Shown here: positions 23,801 through 60,526 of the stretch, piece after piece
Layout: every line of letters begins with the position of its first letter
Numbering within the stretch: the first letter of the stretch is position 1
DNA from: Watersipora subatra
Lineage: Eukaryota; Bryozoa; Gymnolaemata; Cheilostomatida; Watersiporidae
NCBI RefSeq assembly: GCF_963576615.1
Contig: NC_088708.1
Coordinates: forward strand, 57,709,196 to 57,773,195
Direction: 5' to 3'
DNA: 64,000 nt
Translations under genes and position numbers: made by a program
The notes under the pieces: generated by a model
The model's input: the letters and a program-made list of their open reading frames with translations, nothing else
Told to the model about the DNA's origin: nothing
The model's database searches: none

Positions 23801-25892
23801 GTCACATACTACTGTGGCATAATTGATAATTCTGAGAGAATCAATGGTTTTTGTTACCCCTTAATACTCTGTTACTACGTCATATTTTGTGTTGTAGTAC
23901 AAGTGAACACTGGTGTAGTAGAGACAGCCACCGAATACTATCGGACTCAGGAAACCGAAGTTGTCATGTATGTAGATTTATGGACTCTAAAAATATGCTC
24001 CATCCATAAATTACTGTGGCCACTGGCGGATGTAAGCCAGCGTTCTCTTCTTCCTTCTTTTGTTTTCCTGTTTGGTTCTCATTTTCATGTGATTACCAGC
24101 CAAGCAAAGTGTCATATAAATTGATAATGACACGATGAGTGGTGCTGTGGGTGTGGATCTGCCTATCAGCTTACCATGCTCTAATGAGTTTAAAAATAAC
24201 TTGAAGACGTAGGGCATGAGACGTGTAATTGGAGTATTACCACTAAAACCAGTTGGTCAGTCTAAGCAATTTTAAGCCGGCCTTTGTTGAAATTAGTTGT
24301 ATCTAATGAGACTTCACTGTTTACAGGGGTGCAGATGACTTGCTGCCAGTGATATGCTTCGTGATAATGAAAAGTGCCCTGCCAGAGATCGTGTCCCAGT
24401 GTGCAATCATGGAAGAGTTCATTCCGGCAGAGTAGGTTACAGCTATCATTGTTTGTGTCATGCATTGGCAAGAGGGTTGGCATGTCTGATAAACTTGTCA
24501 CTCATGAATTGTTTTGTCACACTTTTCAGATAATTCAATTGATAAGCCATTCTTGGATTTTTGCGAGGCAATTGTCACCATTGAACAATGTAAACAGATT
24601 CAAAAGATGTCACATTTTCATATTTTTGAATATTTGCTACATAGCAGCGCTATGAAAACTGCGCCTGGCTACTTCAGGTCAAGGTCAAACTTGGGAATGA
24701 GTAAACTAGATGAATGTTTATATTTATGAGCAGTTCCAACTAATCTCCTTTCCTATTAATTTTTGGATGATAAAATAAGCAGCAGAATGACTAGCTTAAA
24801 ACACGCTAAACGTTTACACTATTATTCACTGTGAGAACCGGGTCAAAAAATAGAATTGTTGATAATGCTGCACTGATAGCTAAAAGGTGACCATCCTCAA
24901 AGTAGTTGTCCACTCTCGATTTCCTGGTTACTTTGAATGATGCAGATTCTGTTCAAATTTAATATCTGTTGTAGAATGAGCGCATTACTAACTTTTTTAA
25001 TATTTTCATGTGGCTATAAAAACAGAAGAATCATAAGAGCTTTAGTTAAAATATCTGTGATACAGTCATATCTAAACTTGTCTAAATTAGATTTCTAAAA
25101 AATATTTGTTTTTTATTATTTTTGTGTCACTGTTGTTGGTTGGACTATTTTCATTATTCAATGGCCGTATTGTGTTTATGCTGTAAAAGTAAACTGGGCT
25201 GATAACCGTTAATAAATAATTATAGTTACGACTGCAGCAGTTATTCATGCGCTGGATGTTTCAACTCTTTCACTATGGAATTTTTCGCTTGTTCTGACTG
25301 AATCGGGGACTGAAAACATTTTTTGATGTCCGCTTCGTATATTTGCTGTAAAAGCTATGGTTTCTGTTATAGAATCCAAAGTTTTTTGAAAGTCAGCAGA
25401 AAATTCTGCACAATGATCAATGACAAAAGTTTTGGGTGGATCTGTTAATTCTGCGATCCATGAATGATGTTTTTGTATAGGTACCAAGGCGAGCCGTTAT
25501 AAAAGGCTTTTCGGCAGAATCAGCTATATACGTGAGCCGTTATAAGGGCTTTCCGCAGCGAAAGAGTTGAACTACAAAGTATAGGTTGGTAGGTGAAGGC
25601 GCTAGGCGAGTTGGATTACCCGGTTTGAACATGATGATACTGTTTTGTGTTTTATGTAATGTCATATGTAGAACTAATGAACATTTCCAACTCATAGGTT
25701 GTGCCAGACATACACAAGATTACCAAACATAAGCATTCTAATGTGCTTTATGGTAAATTCCCTGTCAACAAAATGCAAGTGTTTGTCGATGCTCTTAAGA
25801 CCTTATCACTGATTTGCAGGTATATGATGGAGAAAGAAGGGTATGCACTATCAACAGTTCTCATGGCTGTGCAATATTTGCTCACGCTTTAG
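17820..25892 (+). CDS. VPS9D1: VPS9 domain-containing protein 1, eleven coding exons, 665 aa
   Basis: Likely Rab5-family guanine-nucleotide exchange factor or scaffold at endosomes (VPS9 fold; VPS9D1 biochemistry is poorly known). Exons: 17820-17894, 18121-18187, 18692-18787, 20198-20457, 20810-21016, 21712-21800, 21916-22680, 23116-23306, 23898-23967, 24327-24431, 25820-25892; phases all agree (1998 nt). Residues 1-80 look like a MIT-type helical region. Near residue 170 is [15 protein letters not shown], matching human VPS9D1 QRQMMENLVIAKA. The large exon 7 holds an acidic Asp/Glu-rich linker. The VPS9 domain runs from about 570 to the end, with [19 protein letters not shown] (608-626) and [15 protein letters not shown]. 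The Rabex-5-type YxxT is YALS here (Y650, S653). Exon 3's donor is GTTAGT, the best of three in-phase options. It ends tail-to-tail with PIK3C3. Confidence 0.92.
18332..18600. repeat. Direct duplication family B, copy 2
   Basis: Second copy of 17272-17560, same orientation, 1.06 kb downstream in VPS9D1 intron 2. It has a few small indels relative to copy 1. Either a local segmental duplication or two insertions of one repeat. Confidence 0.85.
18616..18696 (+). repeat. VPS9D1: Three 27-bp repeats, the last carrying the exon 3 splice acceptor
   Basis: Units 18616-18642, 18643-18669 and 18670-18696 are identical except for one base. Units 1 and 2 have CATGCAAATATG; unit 3 has CATGCAGATATG, so only unit 3 has the AG (18690-18691) used as the exon 3 acceptor. 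The exon begins ATATGAGGC, meaning the first five exon bases belong to the repeat. Confidence 0.9.
18956..19831. mobile_element. TTAA-flanked TIR element, 876 bp
   Basis: The left end reads TTAA then AGGTTGACTTGCAAC. The right end reads GTTGCAAGTCAACCT then CTAA, a one-base decayed TTAA. The inverted ends run for roughly 120 bp. A 271-bp relative sits at 33658-33928. TTAA duplication is typical of piggyBac-type elements. No transposase frame was found, so it is non-autonomous. It lies in VPS9D1 intron 3. Confidence 0.85.
20001..20116. mobile_element. 116-bp TA-flanked palindromic MITE
   Basis: TA on both sides (19999-20000, 20117-20118). Inverted ends are CCGTAAAATCTCTAATCGAAC and, read inward from the right, CCGTAAAACCTCTAATTGAAC. 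The interior contains the CTCTATTT-AACGCCACC motif also found at 33540-33655 and 35160-35282. In VPS9D1 intron 3. Confidence 0.85.
20505..20680. repeat. Degenerate TGTGTTAACACAT-rich repeat
   Basis: Loosely repeated units around GTGTTAACACAT with much divergence, directly after VPS9D1 exon 4. Self-complementary AACACA/TGTGTT blocks could form hairpins. Confidence 0.65.
21060..21152. repeat. ~56-bp imperfect tandem duplication
   Basis: GTATGTTCACTGGTTTATA occurs twice within about 55 bp, each followed by an AT-rich stretch ending in a TATATATT run. In VPS9D1 intron 5. Confidence 0.65.
21425..21625 (+). mobile_element. tRNA-derived SINE, copy 2
   Basis: The leader TGTAATAAGTATGTGCACAA is shared with copies at 33000-33185 and 48895-49085. 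The A-box-like segment is GTTGAGTGGCGCAGTGGC near 21493, and the B-box is GGTTTGATTCC near 21541. The tail has CTAACACTCTTGGCATGGCT, also shared with the 48.9-kb copy. In VPS9D1 intron 5. Confidence 0.8.
25257..25575. mobile_element. Short TIR element, ~320 bp
   Basis: The left end TTCAACTCTTTCACTATGG and the right end (reverse complement) TTCAACTCTTTCGCTGCGG form an inverted repeat. GAGCCGTTATAA occurs twice near the right end. No target duplication was confirmed. In the last intron of VPS9D1. Confidence 0.65.
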
Positions 25893-27194
25893 ATTATACG
25901 AAAAAGATTTATTTTTTATTATTATGCCACATCATAGTTATATTTTAACATTGTATGTTTATAACTCTACCACTGTAGCGATGCATATCAATCAAAAAAA
26001 CCATGACACATCCTGAGAAATATATTTATCAGAAAAATGACTTTGCAAATCTTCTAGGAAATCAACATGTTGTTCAGGAAAACTGTTCAATAATAAGCAA
26101 TGTTCTAAAGTGTGACTTCATGATCCTCAAAGTCACGATGGAATGCTGAAGTAAGCGTGCACACTCTAATAATAATAAATATAACTTTAACTGTTGATTT
26201 ATGATTATTTCAACTTGTATAGGAGTTGTGAATAAACCTGGCTGATACATCCAGAGTCAGCACCATGATTGGAACAGCAGAGCTTATCTTTCGCTTCTAC
26301 TTTCGCACATACTACAACAGATTATTTGATTTACTTGTATATTAGCCTACCCTATGAGACACAAAGGACAATGAGTAATATATCAACAGCATCTGAGGAG
26401 ACGACTGGTGGTCGGACGCTAGAGAATACGACTACCTTTTACCTCAATACAAATTAGGCGCACTAGGTTCAAAGACATAACTGTTATAAGAACCCCGTGG
26501 CTAAACAATCCACCAAACTAGCTTTTGTGAAGGTACTGGTTAACCATGTTTACTCTAATAACTTGCTCCATGTGCAAAATATATTACTGACAATAAAGGA
26601 TTGTGCTTGATAAGTAATGGAAACCATATTACTGCATCTACAACATATCTCTACAGCATAATAAAAGGAACAAACTGATTGGTATAACATCACAAAACCT
26701 GGTTGAATATAAAATTTTATTGGCCAATATCTGACATCAAGTAGATACTAATGTAGCGCGCTATCTAATATCAGTCATATTTATTAGTCAGGAACGTGCC
26801 TCAAGAACGTGCCTCAATTCCGTCAAAATTTTGTTCTTACATTGTACATTTGCCTATCCCTTGGGGAAGTTAACCAACAGCATTTCAGGATTACATATGT
26901 TTACACAAACTTAATCATGAATTCTTGCTTTTCATCTGACTTTGATGTTAAAAAAACAACAACCCAGTTTTGGTGACAAAAACTGTTTCAAAAACACGCT
27001 CTAAGCTTCAACATAACGTCAATTTGTTTGGCACAACACAGATGTATAATATATGATGTTAATGTCGATGATTAGCCGGTGCGTGATAGCAAGACCGACG
27101 CTTCTGTTTGCGACCATTCTAATCATTATCGTCTTTATGCTAAATGTTTTGGGCAACCAATCAGCTTGTGCATAGGCTCGTGAAGTGCAAAAGA

Positions 27195-27535
27195 TTCCTC
27201 CTTCACACAAATAGAAAATTCTAAACCTCGTCCGAAAAAATTAACTATTCTCAAAATTCATCTGTTTAAAATCTATTAACACATGCTTTGCTTTCATGAA
27301 TAAGGATTTTTGAAATGACAATATCTAGATCAGTTGGTCCCAAGAGAGTGTGATTTTAATACCGTATATGCTATTTCTAGCTGTTGACCAGCTGTTTCCG
27401 ATCAATATTTTGCAAAGATTGTAAATCGTTCTATCCATTTTCATGACTTGCAAATGTTGATAAAACCTGGTGTTTGCTTGAAATTACACCAAAATATGAT
27501 TGAAACATCAATATGTAATATTATCTACTGCTGTT
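27195..27535 (+). repeat. Interspersed repeat family C, diverged copy
   Basis: Shares blocks with 46185-46700 and 50318-50815: AACTATTCTCAAAA, a GAATAAGGATTTT block, GCAAATGTTGATAA and TAATATTAT with CTGCTGTT. A minus-strand relative lies at 63440-63610. No terminal repeats or coding frame recognised. Confidence 0.7.
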
Positions 27536-28308
27536 AGTGCAATAAAAATTTGCGCTTTCAGTTAAACTGTATACTAAAACAACAGTATTCAAGACAATCT
27601 GTTTAACATTTCGACCTGTGCATAACCTTTGCTTACTAACAATTCTCATGTAAAGTATGCTTCATAAAACACGGCACTAAACTTCTGCTGTAACTATAAA
27701 TCACTGTCACGTCTACCACTTCCTATTTGGCAATAAAGTTCAGTTCCTTGTATGGCTAACTATCAACACTTATCAATAGTGGTTATGACAGCTTTTGTCT
27801 TTTGTTCAGATTGAACCATCAGAGGAGTCCATCGAAAATGGCCAGGGAAATGCTGCATATGATCTTGATATGAGCTTGCAGCTTTTTGATAGAAATCAAG
27901 CCACTAACAGTTATATAGCGCTATGTTTGCATTTCTCTAATATCTCATACTGATTCAGCCCGAACTTCAAATACTTCTCTAAACTTGATTCCTTAGTTGT
28001 GGTGAACCAGGCGACACATTCTGAACTAATAACATAAAAAAAAACATGAAAGCTTTTAAGGTGCAAAAAACGTTTTTAAAAGAGACCTCATTAGCTTATT
28101 GTGTACCATGAGCTGCACAGTCTGGTTCAGCAGAGCATTTGTATATATATAGCCAAGAGCTGCATGGCTAAGTAGGCTGCATACAAAATGTTTCTGATGT
28201 TTAGTAAGGTGTTAATTAACTAGCCTATTGTCCCTATAATTTAACAAAAAGAAAAAAATCATCTGCCTGTGTTGAGCCAATAGAAAACATGTTTACATCT
28301 CACATTTA

Positions 28309-28695
28309 GGGGGTCAAGGTTAGGATAAAAGATATCTTTCGACAATACTCCAACTCGCGAAATTTAGATCGGTAGACCGATGCTGTAACACCTGCACAAA
28401 TCGATCGTCTTTAACTATTTCCGAACAAATCCGCAGCTACTTATTCTCTCTACTTTGTCACCATGTCTGATGATCTACCACGGCGAACTAGAATGTCATG
28501 GAACTTGTATATGTAATAGAAAGAATGCCATATGGATGTTGTTTTGTCACACAAGTGTGGCGAGATAATTACAAGTTTATTGTTATTCAAATCGAATTTG
28601 AGAACTTGAACTGATTTGACACGTTATATGGAATTTTTTACGCAGTACAAAACAAAAACTTCACACAACTTTTTAACATTATGTGGAATGTACGT
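28309..28695 (+). repeat. Interspersed repeat family D, copy 1
   Basis: Related to 32370-32800. Shared blocks are AAGTTAGGATAAA-like, GACTCCAAC-like, GCTACTTATT, and near the end ACGTTATATGGAA with ACAAAACAAAAAC. No coding potential assigned. Confidence 0.7.
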
Positions 28696-28764
28696 TATAG
28701 GTGATATATGTTATAGGAGTGTTTACTGTATTAGGTTTTATTGGATTTGTAATTATGGTATGAA

Positions 28765-55289
<26,525 letters not shown>

Positions 55290-58018
55290 AATTGAAAAAA
55301 TCAAGTTTATCACCAAAAACACTAACGTCTACACAGACGATACTGCTTCCATAATAAAACGCCAATTGCCCATTCGCTTTACTATACCACAAAGACGTCG
55401 CCTGGCCTGCGCGCCAAGCATGTACAAAACGTCGTTAAACGCTATTGTCAACATGAATATGGTTTGCCACGATCCGCTAAATGTACGTACACATCTAAAC
55501 CTTTTCGACCCGCTTGAACAACGATGGTGTAACAAAATGTCCAATACAAACTAATGTACACATAATCGACGAACGCAACGGAATGCGTAAAAAGTGAGTG
55601 ACTTGGTAATTGCGATTGTTAACTTCTCATTCCATAGTTGAAATTTGTTAGTGAGCTGAACTGGTTAATTGGAACCCAAACTATAGCGCGTTTCTTTTTC
55701 GTATTCAAAGTATTTTGTGAGGGACATCATGATCATAAATATTGTATTATAACCAGTAGAGCGTTGGTTATATAAAAGGTGAAGGCCGCGTTTCACGGCT
55801 TTTGAAGAAAGAGTCTTATTAAACATTGCATAAACTCTATTACATCAATATATATGTAATTATTTACTTTTGTTATAAATATGGAGCAAATAAATACAGT
55901 ATTGTTTAAACTACTTTTAATGCAACACACTATTGACGGTTTACAAATACGATTATTACTTGGAAAATCTGCCTTCAACTAGCTAAATACATAATTTAAA
56001 AAAAAATGCTTTCTTTATCATTAGCTATAATTTTTATGTGCTTTTGTTTAGTCTAAACTCTAAATCAAGACCTAAAAAGCATGGTGGTTAGCTCAGTAGC
56101 TAGTCTCTGACAGTAATGCAAGTTTAAAAGGACTAAGACTAAGAGTCTTTTCATGGTAGAGTGTGTATTAGATGTGGCTTCTGATTTATCCAATCTACTC
56201 CAAAACTGCAAATAAACAAACCATGATATTAGTGCCAAAATAGTTCACTACTTAGTGCTGCTGTTTACTTAATCATGATAACCAATTAAAGTACCAATGA
56301 GAACCCTGTATGCCTAGTCGTGTTGTAACTCAAGTTTTTAAATTGCATGTTTTTATGGAAGATATTGAAAATTTATGCAATCATTATCAGTAGCCAGTAC
56401 ATTTTCCAATCCTGCATCCCATTCAAATTTGTAACTCAGCTGTCTTATTCTTATACTACAAAGTTTCTGAAGCCTTCTGTTACTTTGATTTGTACCATCT
56501 GTATGTGTTTGTAAGCTAGTCTAGCACATTGTCAAGTCAGCCAAAAAAGAAATTAGACCGTTGCAAAAGGAAAGCATGCAGGTAGGCTAACAGGACAGAC
56601 CAACAAACCATCAGAGCTGACACACAAGCTAATGCAGCAGGCCAGTAGACTAACATGTTTTGCCAATAGATTAACGCCAGCTGACCAACATGACAAATAT
56701 ACAGGCAGGCAAGCTAACATGGCACTCAAGTAGTCCAGTTTTACAAGCAGTAATTTACTGACCATTTAACGAAAATTGGAAAGTGGTAACAGTTATATAT
56801 ATTGATGAAAGTTAACAATTGCCAGTTTTACAAATAACAAGGCACCAAAAACTCAACATTCTTTGCTGCACTGTACAAGTGATGAACAACTTAACTGCAA
56901 TAACATATTAGTTTTATGTAGTTGTCAGTGTAAATGATGTGCAAGCCTCAACCTGCATGTATTTCCCAGCTGTTTTCACCAAAGTGCTAGCAGAAGACGC
57001 GATATCATCTTATTTGAACCTTTAAGTTATCACTTATTTTCAAACCTATTATCTCTGCAAGTGGGCCCAGTTTTTCAATATTTTGCAATGCATTTTCTGA
57101 ATCTGTGTAGCAGGATTGATCCAGTTGATGATTACTTGTTTCACAGCAATAGTTGTGGAGTGATTGAAATTGCTGCCTTTTTTAATTTTGCTTACACTAC
57201 ACATTGCAAACAAAATAAGTACAAGTTGAGCTATATAGTTATAAAAATACATTGCAGAATTCTATATTCATAAATCTTTCTAGATGTAGTTTTATGTAGT
57301 TCTATGTACTTGATTTAAACAATTAAGTTAGCATTTTCAAGACTTAAGTTTTTATATTAATATACTGGTTAGTGCGTATATTTTTTAATGCAACAATGTT
57401 ATAGCATTATCCTTTCATTGTTTAAGCTCTCATATAAAAAAGGTATTCAGAGTTATTATAGTAGTCGCATTATTAATGTAATAATTGTAGATTTCTCTGT
57501 GTTAAAATGTAAAAACTGCCTAGTTCACTGAGTATAGCACATCAGTGAATCTATCTCAAAGGTTTTGCCACAAAAAAACCAATGTCATTTGTCGCTTATA
57601 AAGTAGGAGTAAATATTTCACAATTAAGTTTTTGGAATTGCTGGTGAATGGAATTGCTGAAAGGAACGTGCTTCAAGACCTTAATAACATTTTTTATGTG
57701 TGTACCAGACAATCACCTAGTAAGCGATCAAACACTTGCTAGTACATAATATCATAACTTACCAGATCATGATAAAACAACTAAAACTCTCCAATATTGC
57801 ATCTTTGTCTCTTTTCACCACAAGCTTAAACATGAAACAAATTGTGCATCATTTTAAGCACAAAGTGTGGCACTTTGGTTGCAAGAGATTTGCACATTTC
57901 CCAAATCTGCCAACTCTAGACTGACTAGCGACTGCTAGGTTTTCAGATGGCGTTGATCAATATTAAAGGCAGACCAGTGAAAAATATATTTTTTCACATA
58001 TTTGCAGTATATCTCTAG
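55290..58018. promoter_or_regulatory. Divergent PIK3C3 / CMC2 upstream region
   Basis: About 2.7 kb between the PIK3C3 start codon (minus) and the CMC2 start codon (plus). CMC2's first coding exon follows an acceptor at 58007, so a 5' UTR exon for CMC2 should lie inside. Around 56560-56730 are loosely repeated CAGGCAAGCTAACA-like words. A tRNA-like stretch (GGTGGTTAGCTCAGTAGC) near 56090 is probably a SINE fragment. No promoter element assigned. Confidence 0.45.
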
Positions 58019-60435
58019 ATGCATCCCGACTTGTCACCACAGCTTCATAGTGGTCCTTGTAATGACCTGATCAAGCAGCTAACTCAGTGTCGGGCTGATG
58101 TGAGTACCATTCTTTACTCAAGAAAAGACACTAACAGTTATTGTTGTTTATATGTTTATGCACACTTGTTACGTTCTCATTGTACCCAATATGACACAAT
58201 GCTATTTTTTCAAAAGGGCATCTTTGTGAGGATGATAGGTTATACGAGCAGTAGGCTCAGCATTGCCCGGATTTTCCTTAATTTTAAATCAGGTCGCCCG
58301 TGGGTGGGTGTTTAGCAGGGGTGCTCGTGGGTGGGTGTTTAAGTGGCTGGTTCTCAGGAACCAGATGGAGTTTTGAAACCAAATATTTTCAGCAACCTGA
58401 TGGAAGACATACAGCCTGTCCGTGTGAAGTTTTAATGAAATCTATCAGAAAATGTGGAAATGCGTAGCATTTACGCGGACTAACAGACACACAATGACTG
58501 TACCTTATTAATATAGATTTCTCAGTTATGTTTTTATACTTGCAGCATCCCTTCGGTCGGTTCGTTGGTTCATGTAACGAATATGATAGACTTGTCAACA
58601 AATGCTTAAAGAAAGAGGTGAGTTTATCGAGCTATTATTTCTCTCATTTGGGTGTTTATTCAGGCTAGTCAAGTGCTGTTTCTATATGATGAGCATGTTT
58701 CTAAACGAATACAACTTGTTTGTATGCAGTCGCATGCTACCTAATGGTATGATGAAGTTGTTGTTGAAAAACAATTATTTGTAGCAAAATGACTCATGAT
58801 CCAGTAAACTACATATGAATAACTTTGTTTTGACTTGGCTTTCTAGGTTTTATCATTTTTGTTGTATGAACAATAATTGACTCTGTTGAGTAGTTGAACA
58901 ATTTTTTTCTTATTCTCATAGATTGATCCTTGAGCATATGAATACTAAGCAACTGTTTTTGTGGCTAAATAGGGCTAAGTAGACTGGAGGCCTCTGTGTG
59001 TGCGGTGGTGGTGTGTGCGGTGGTGTGTGTGTGGTGGTGTGTGTGGTGCGAGTGTGTGGTGGTGCGTGTACTTTTGTTTTAATATTTAAGGCTCTGCTGG
59101 CTTTGTGGCCAGCAGAGCAGTCAAAGTTCTTGCCCAAGTGGGTTTTACTTTAACCATGGTAATACCCTTTCTGCAACACTCTCCAACAGTCGGGTCAGCC
59201 TATTTTATTACCTATTGACCAAGTGTTTGACATTAATTGATGGACACGGTTTTCTAAATCTTGCAGTTGGTTCATTGCCAGCATCGTTGAAGACATATTC
59301 AACTCAAACTGTCTCATGCAGTTTGTTTCTATACTTTGCAAACGGATCATCTGCGGGAAGGCCGATTACTACAGCAATTAAGAAAGAAAAATGTTTGTAA
59401 CATTAGAATTGTGTATTTATGGTGGTAGTTATCTGTCTAGTAGTGTTGGTATTGCATTAATATTAGCATGAAGATGGCTATTATAGCTTGTTTTATTAAA
59501 TCTAGAACTTAATCATTGTTTGTCATTCTGACTCTGTTGACTTTAGTGAATGCTTTTTATAAAACACTTGTAAATTGCTTTTTAAATTGTGAAGTACAAA
59601 AAATTGCTTTTTATCGGCATTTTATTAGCTAGCCAAAAAAGCTGCAGTCAGCGTAATTTAGTATGAAGTTTAACTATGATTAACAACTCTTACTTTACCA
59701 ACACTGAATAAATTTTTGTTTTACCTCTTCAACTCTATTATAGTAATATCCAGTGATGCTAGTCACATGTTAACTCATTATTTTTAATAATAATAATAGC
59801 TGAACATCCTCTAGCATGGATTGTGTTTCGACCTCCACTTTGTCGCATTTCGAAACAACAATTATTTTTAATTTCGCAATGATGCTATAACAATTTTTAG
59901 TCGCTCTTCTGTGTATTATTCCCATTCCGTACATTGCTTGGCTATGATACGGAATGAGAAGGATGACCATATGATATATTTATTATTTAGCTGTGTAATA
60001 AAGCTTGAGTAACCTTTACAGCTGAAAATTTTAATTAATCAGCTCTAACCAATTTCAAGCAAGAAAAGAAAGAATCGTTGGGATTGCAGAAAATTTATGT
60101 TACTTATGATCGGCGAAGCAAAAATAGACAACGTTTCAGACTGTTTTAAGCTAGCAATCACATATTGATCGTGTGTCAACGAGCTCCTACGTAAGGCTCT
60201 CAAATTACGAATAACTTAAAATCACAATTAACACAGACAATGTTTTAGTCACTAATGCATTACCTGTCCAGGCTTTTTATGGGAGTCCATGGTTACTTAA
60301 TAATATAGTAGGAAGAATTCTATGGCTTGCAATGTTGATGCAGTCATGTATTTGCAGAGACTAGAGAAGAGAGCCAAAAATAATGAGGGTGCAATGAAGG
60401 CAAAGATGGAGCGATACGAGCAGTATGGCAAATGA
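58019..60435 (+). CDS. CMC2: COX assembly mitochondrial protein 2 (CMC2), three coding exons, 76 aa
   Basis: Twin-CX9C protein of the mitochondrial intermembrane space, needed for cytochrome c oxidase biogenesis and folded by the Mia40 relay. Exons: 58019-58099, 58546-58617, 60358-60435 (TGA 60433-60435); all junctions are phase 0. The start MHPDLSPQLHSGPCNDLI is close to human CMC2 (MHPDLSPHLHTEECNVLI), fixing the start codon. The CX9C pairs are C14-C24 and C37-C47, each with exactly nine residues between. The C-terminus RLEKRAKNNEGAMKAKM is basic like the family's. Exons 1 and 2 end at strong GTGAGT donors. The coding end is 92 bp from the convergent MRPL50 stop. Confidence 0.95.
58230..58520 (+). 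repeat. SINE/retroposon fragment and GTGGGTGGGTG repeat in CMC2 intron 1
   Basis: AGTAGGCTCAGCATTGCCCG near 58250 resembles the CCCGGCGTTGC motif of the 43.2-kb element. GTGGGTGGGTGTTTA then occurs twice (58300-58345). The stretch ends ACTAACAGACACACAATGAC and an ATATAGATTT tail, as in the other SINE-like copies. Confidence 0.5.
58990..59075. repeat. GT/GGT-rich low-complexity tract
   Basis: Runs of GTGTGTGCGGTGGTGGTGTG type on the plus strand in CMC2 intron 2. False Thr/Pro/His-rich frames open on the minus strand. Confidence 0.85.
59091..59118. repeat. Perfect 11-bp stem hairpin
   Basis: GCTCTGCTGGC, loop TTTGTG, GCCAGCAGAGC. Follows the GT-rich tract in CMC2 intron 2. No T-run after it and no known role. 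Confidence 0.8.
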
Positions 60436-60526
60436 ATTACGCTGATTTTCATAGAAATATTTGCTATCATATTTATTTTGATAATAGAAACTATACAAAA
60501 GTTGACCAGTTGATATTTACACTTCA
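60436..60526. other. 91-bp convergent spacer, CMC2 / MRPL50
   Basis: Between the CMC2 TGA (plus) and the MRPL50 TAA (minus). It is too short to hold two separate 3' UTRs, so the transcripts probably overlap as sense/antisense. Confidence 0.8.

Larger units (their letters stand above)
25893..28764. other. Convergent 3' spacer, VPS9D1 / PIK3C3
   Basis: About 2.9 kb between the VPS9D1 stop (plus) and the PIK3C3 stop (minus). It contains possible VPS9D1 polyadenylation signals (AATAAA near 26173 and 26231), a copy of interspersed family C at 27195-27535 and part of family D at 28309-28695. I searched the minus strand here for a small final PIK3C3 exon encoding YWRK and found none. Confidence 0.6.

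Noticed and set aside
24514-24729. Plus-strand frame ([20 protein letters not shown]...) between VPS9D1 exons 10 and 11, considered as an extra exon.
   Set aside because: Exons 10 and 11 join in phase and align without a gap to the end of the VPS9 domain. The extra segment would interrupt the domain and lacks a good donor.
27350-27410. Minus-strand ACAG then CTG GTC AAC AGC TAG as a possible last exon of PIK3C3 (phase 0, short, stop).
   Set aside because: It would give LVNS in place of the conserved YWRK and lies in interspersed family C; phase agreement alone is weak.
56085-56150. GGTGGTTAGCTCAGTAGC resembling the 5' half of a tRNA gene.
   Set aside because: No acceptor-stem or anticodon-arm pairing and no good B box; more likely a SINE fragment.
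56553-56765. Minus-strand frame rich in Leu, Ala and Cys that looks like a membrane protein.
   Set aside because: It arises from loosely repeated CAGGCAAGCTAACA words in the PIK3C3/CMC2 spacer; no splice sites or recognised family.
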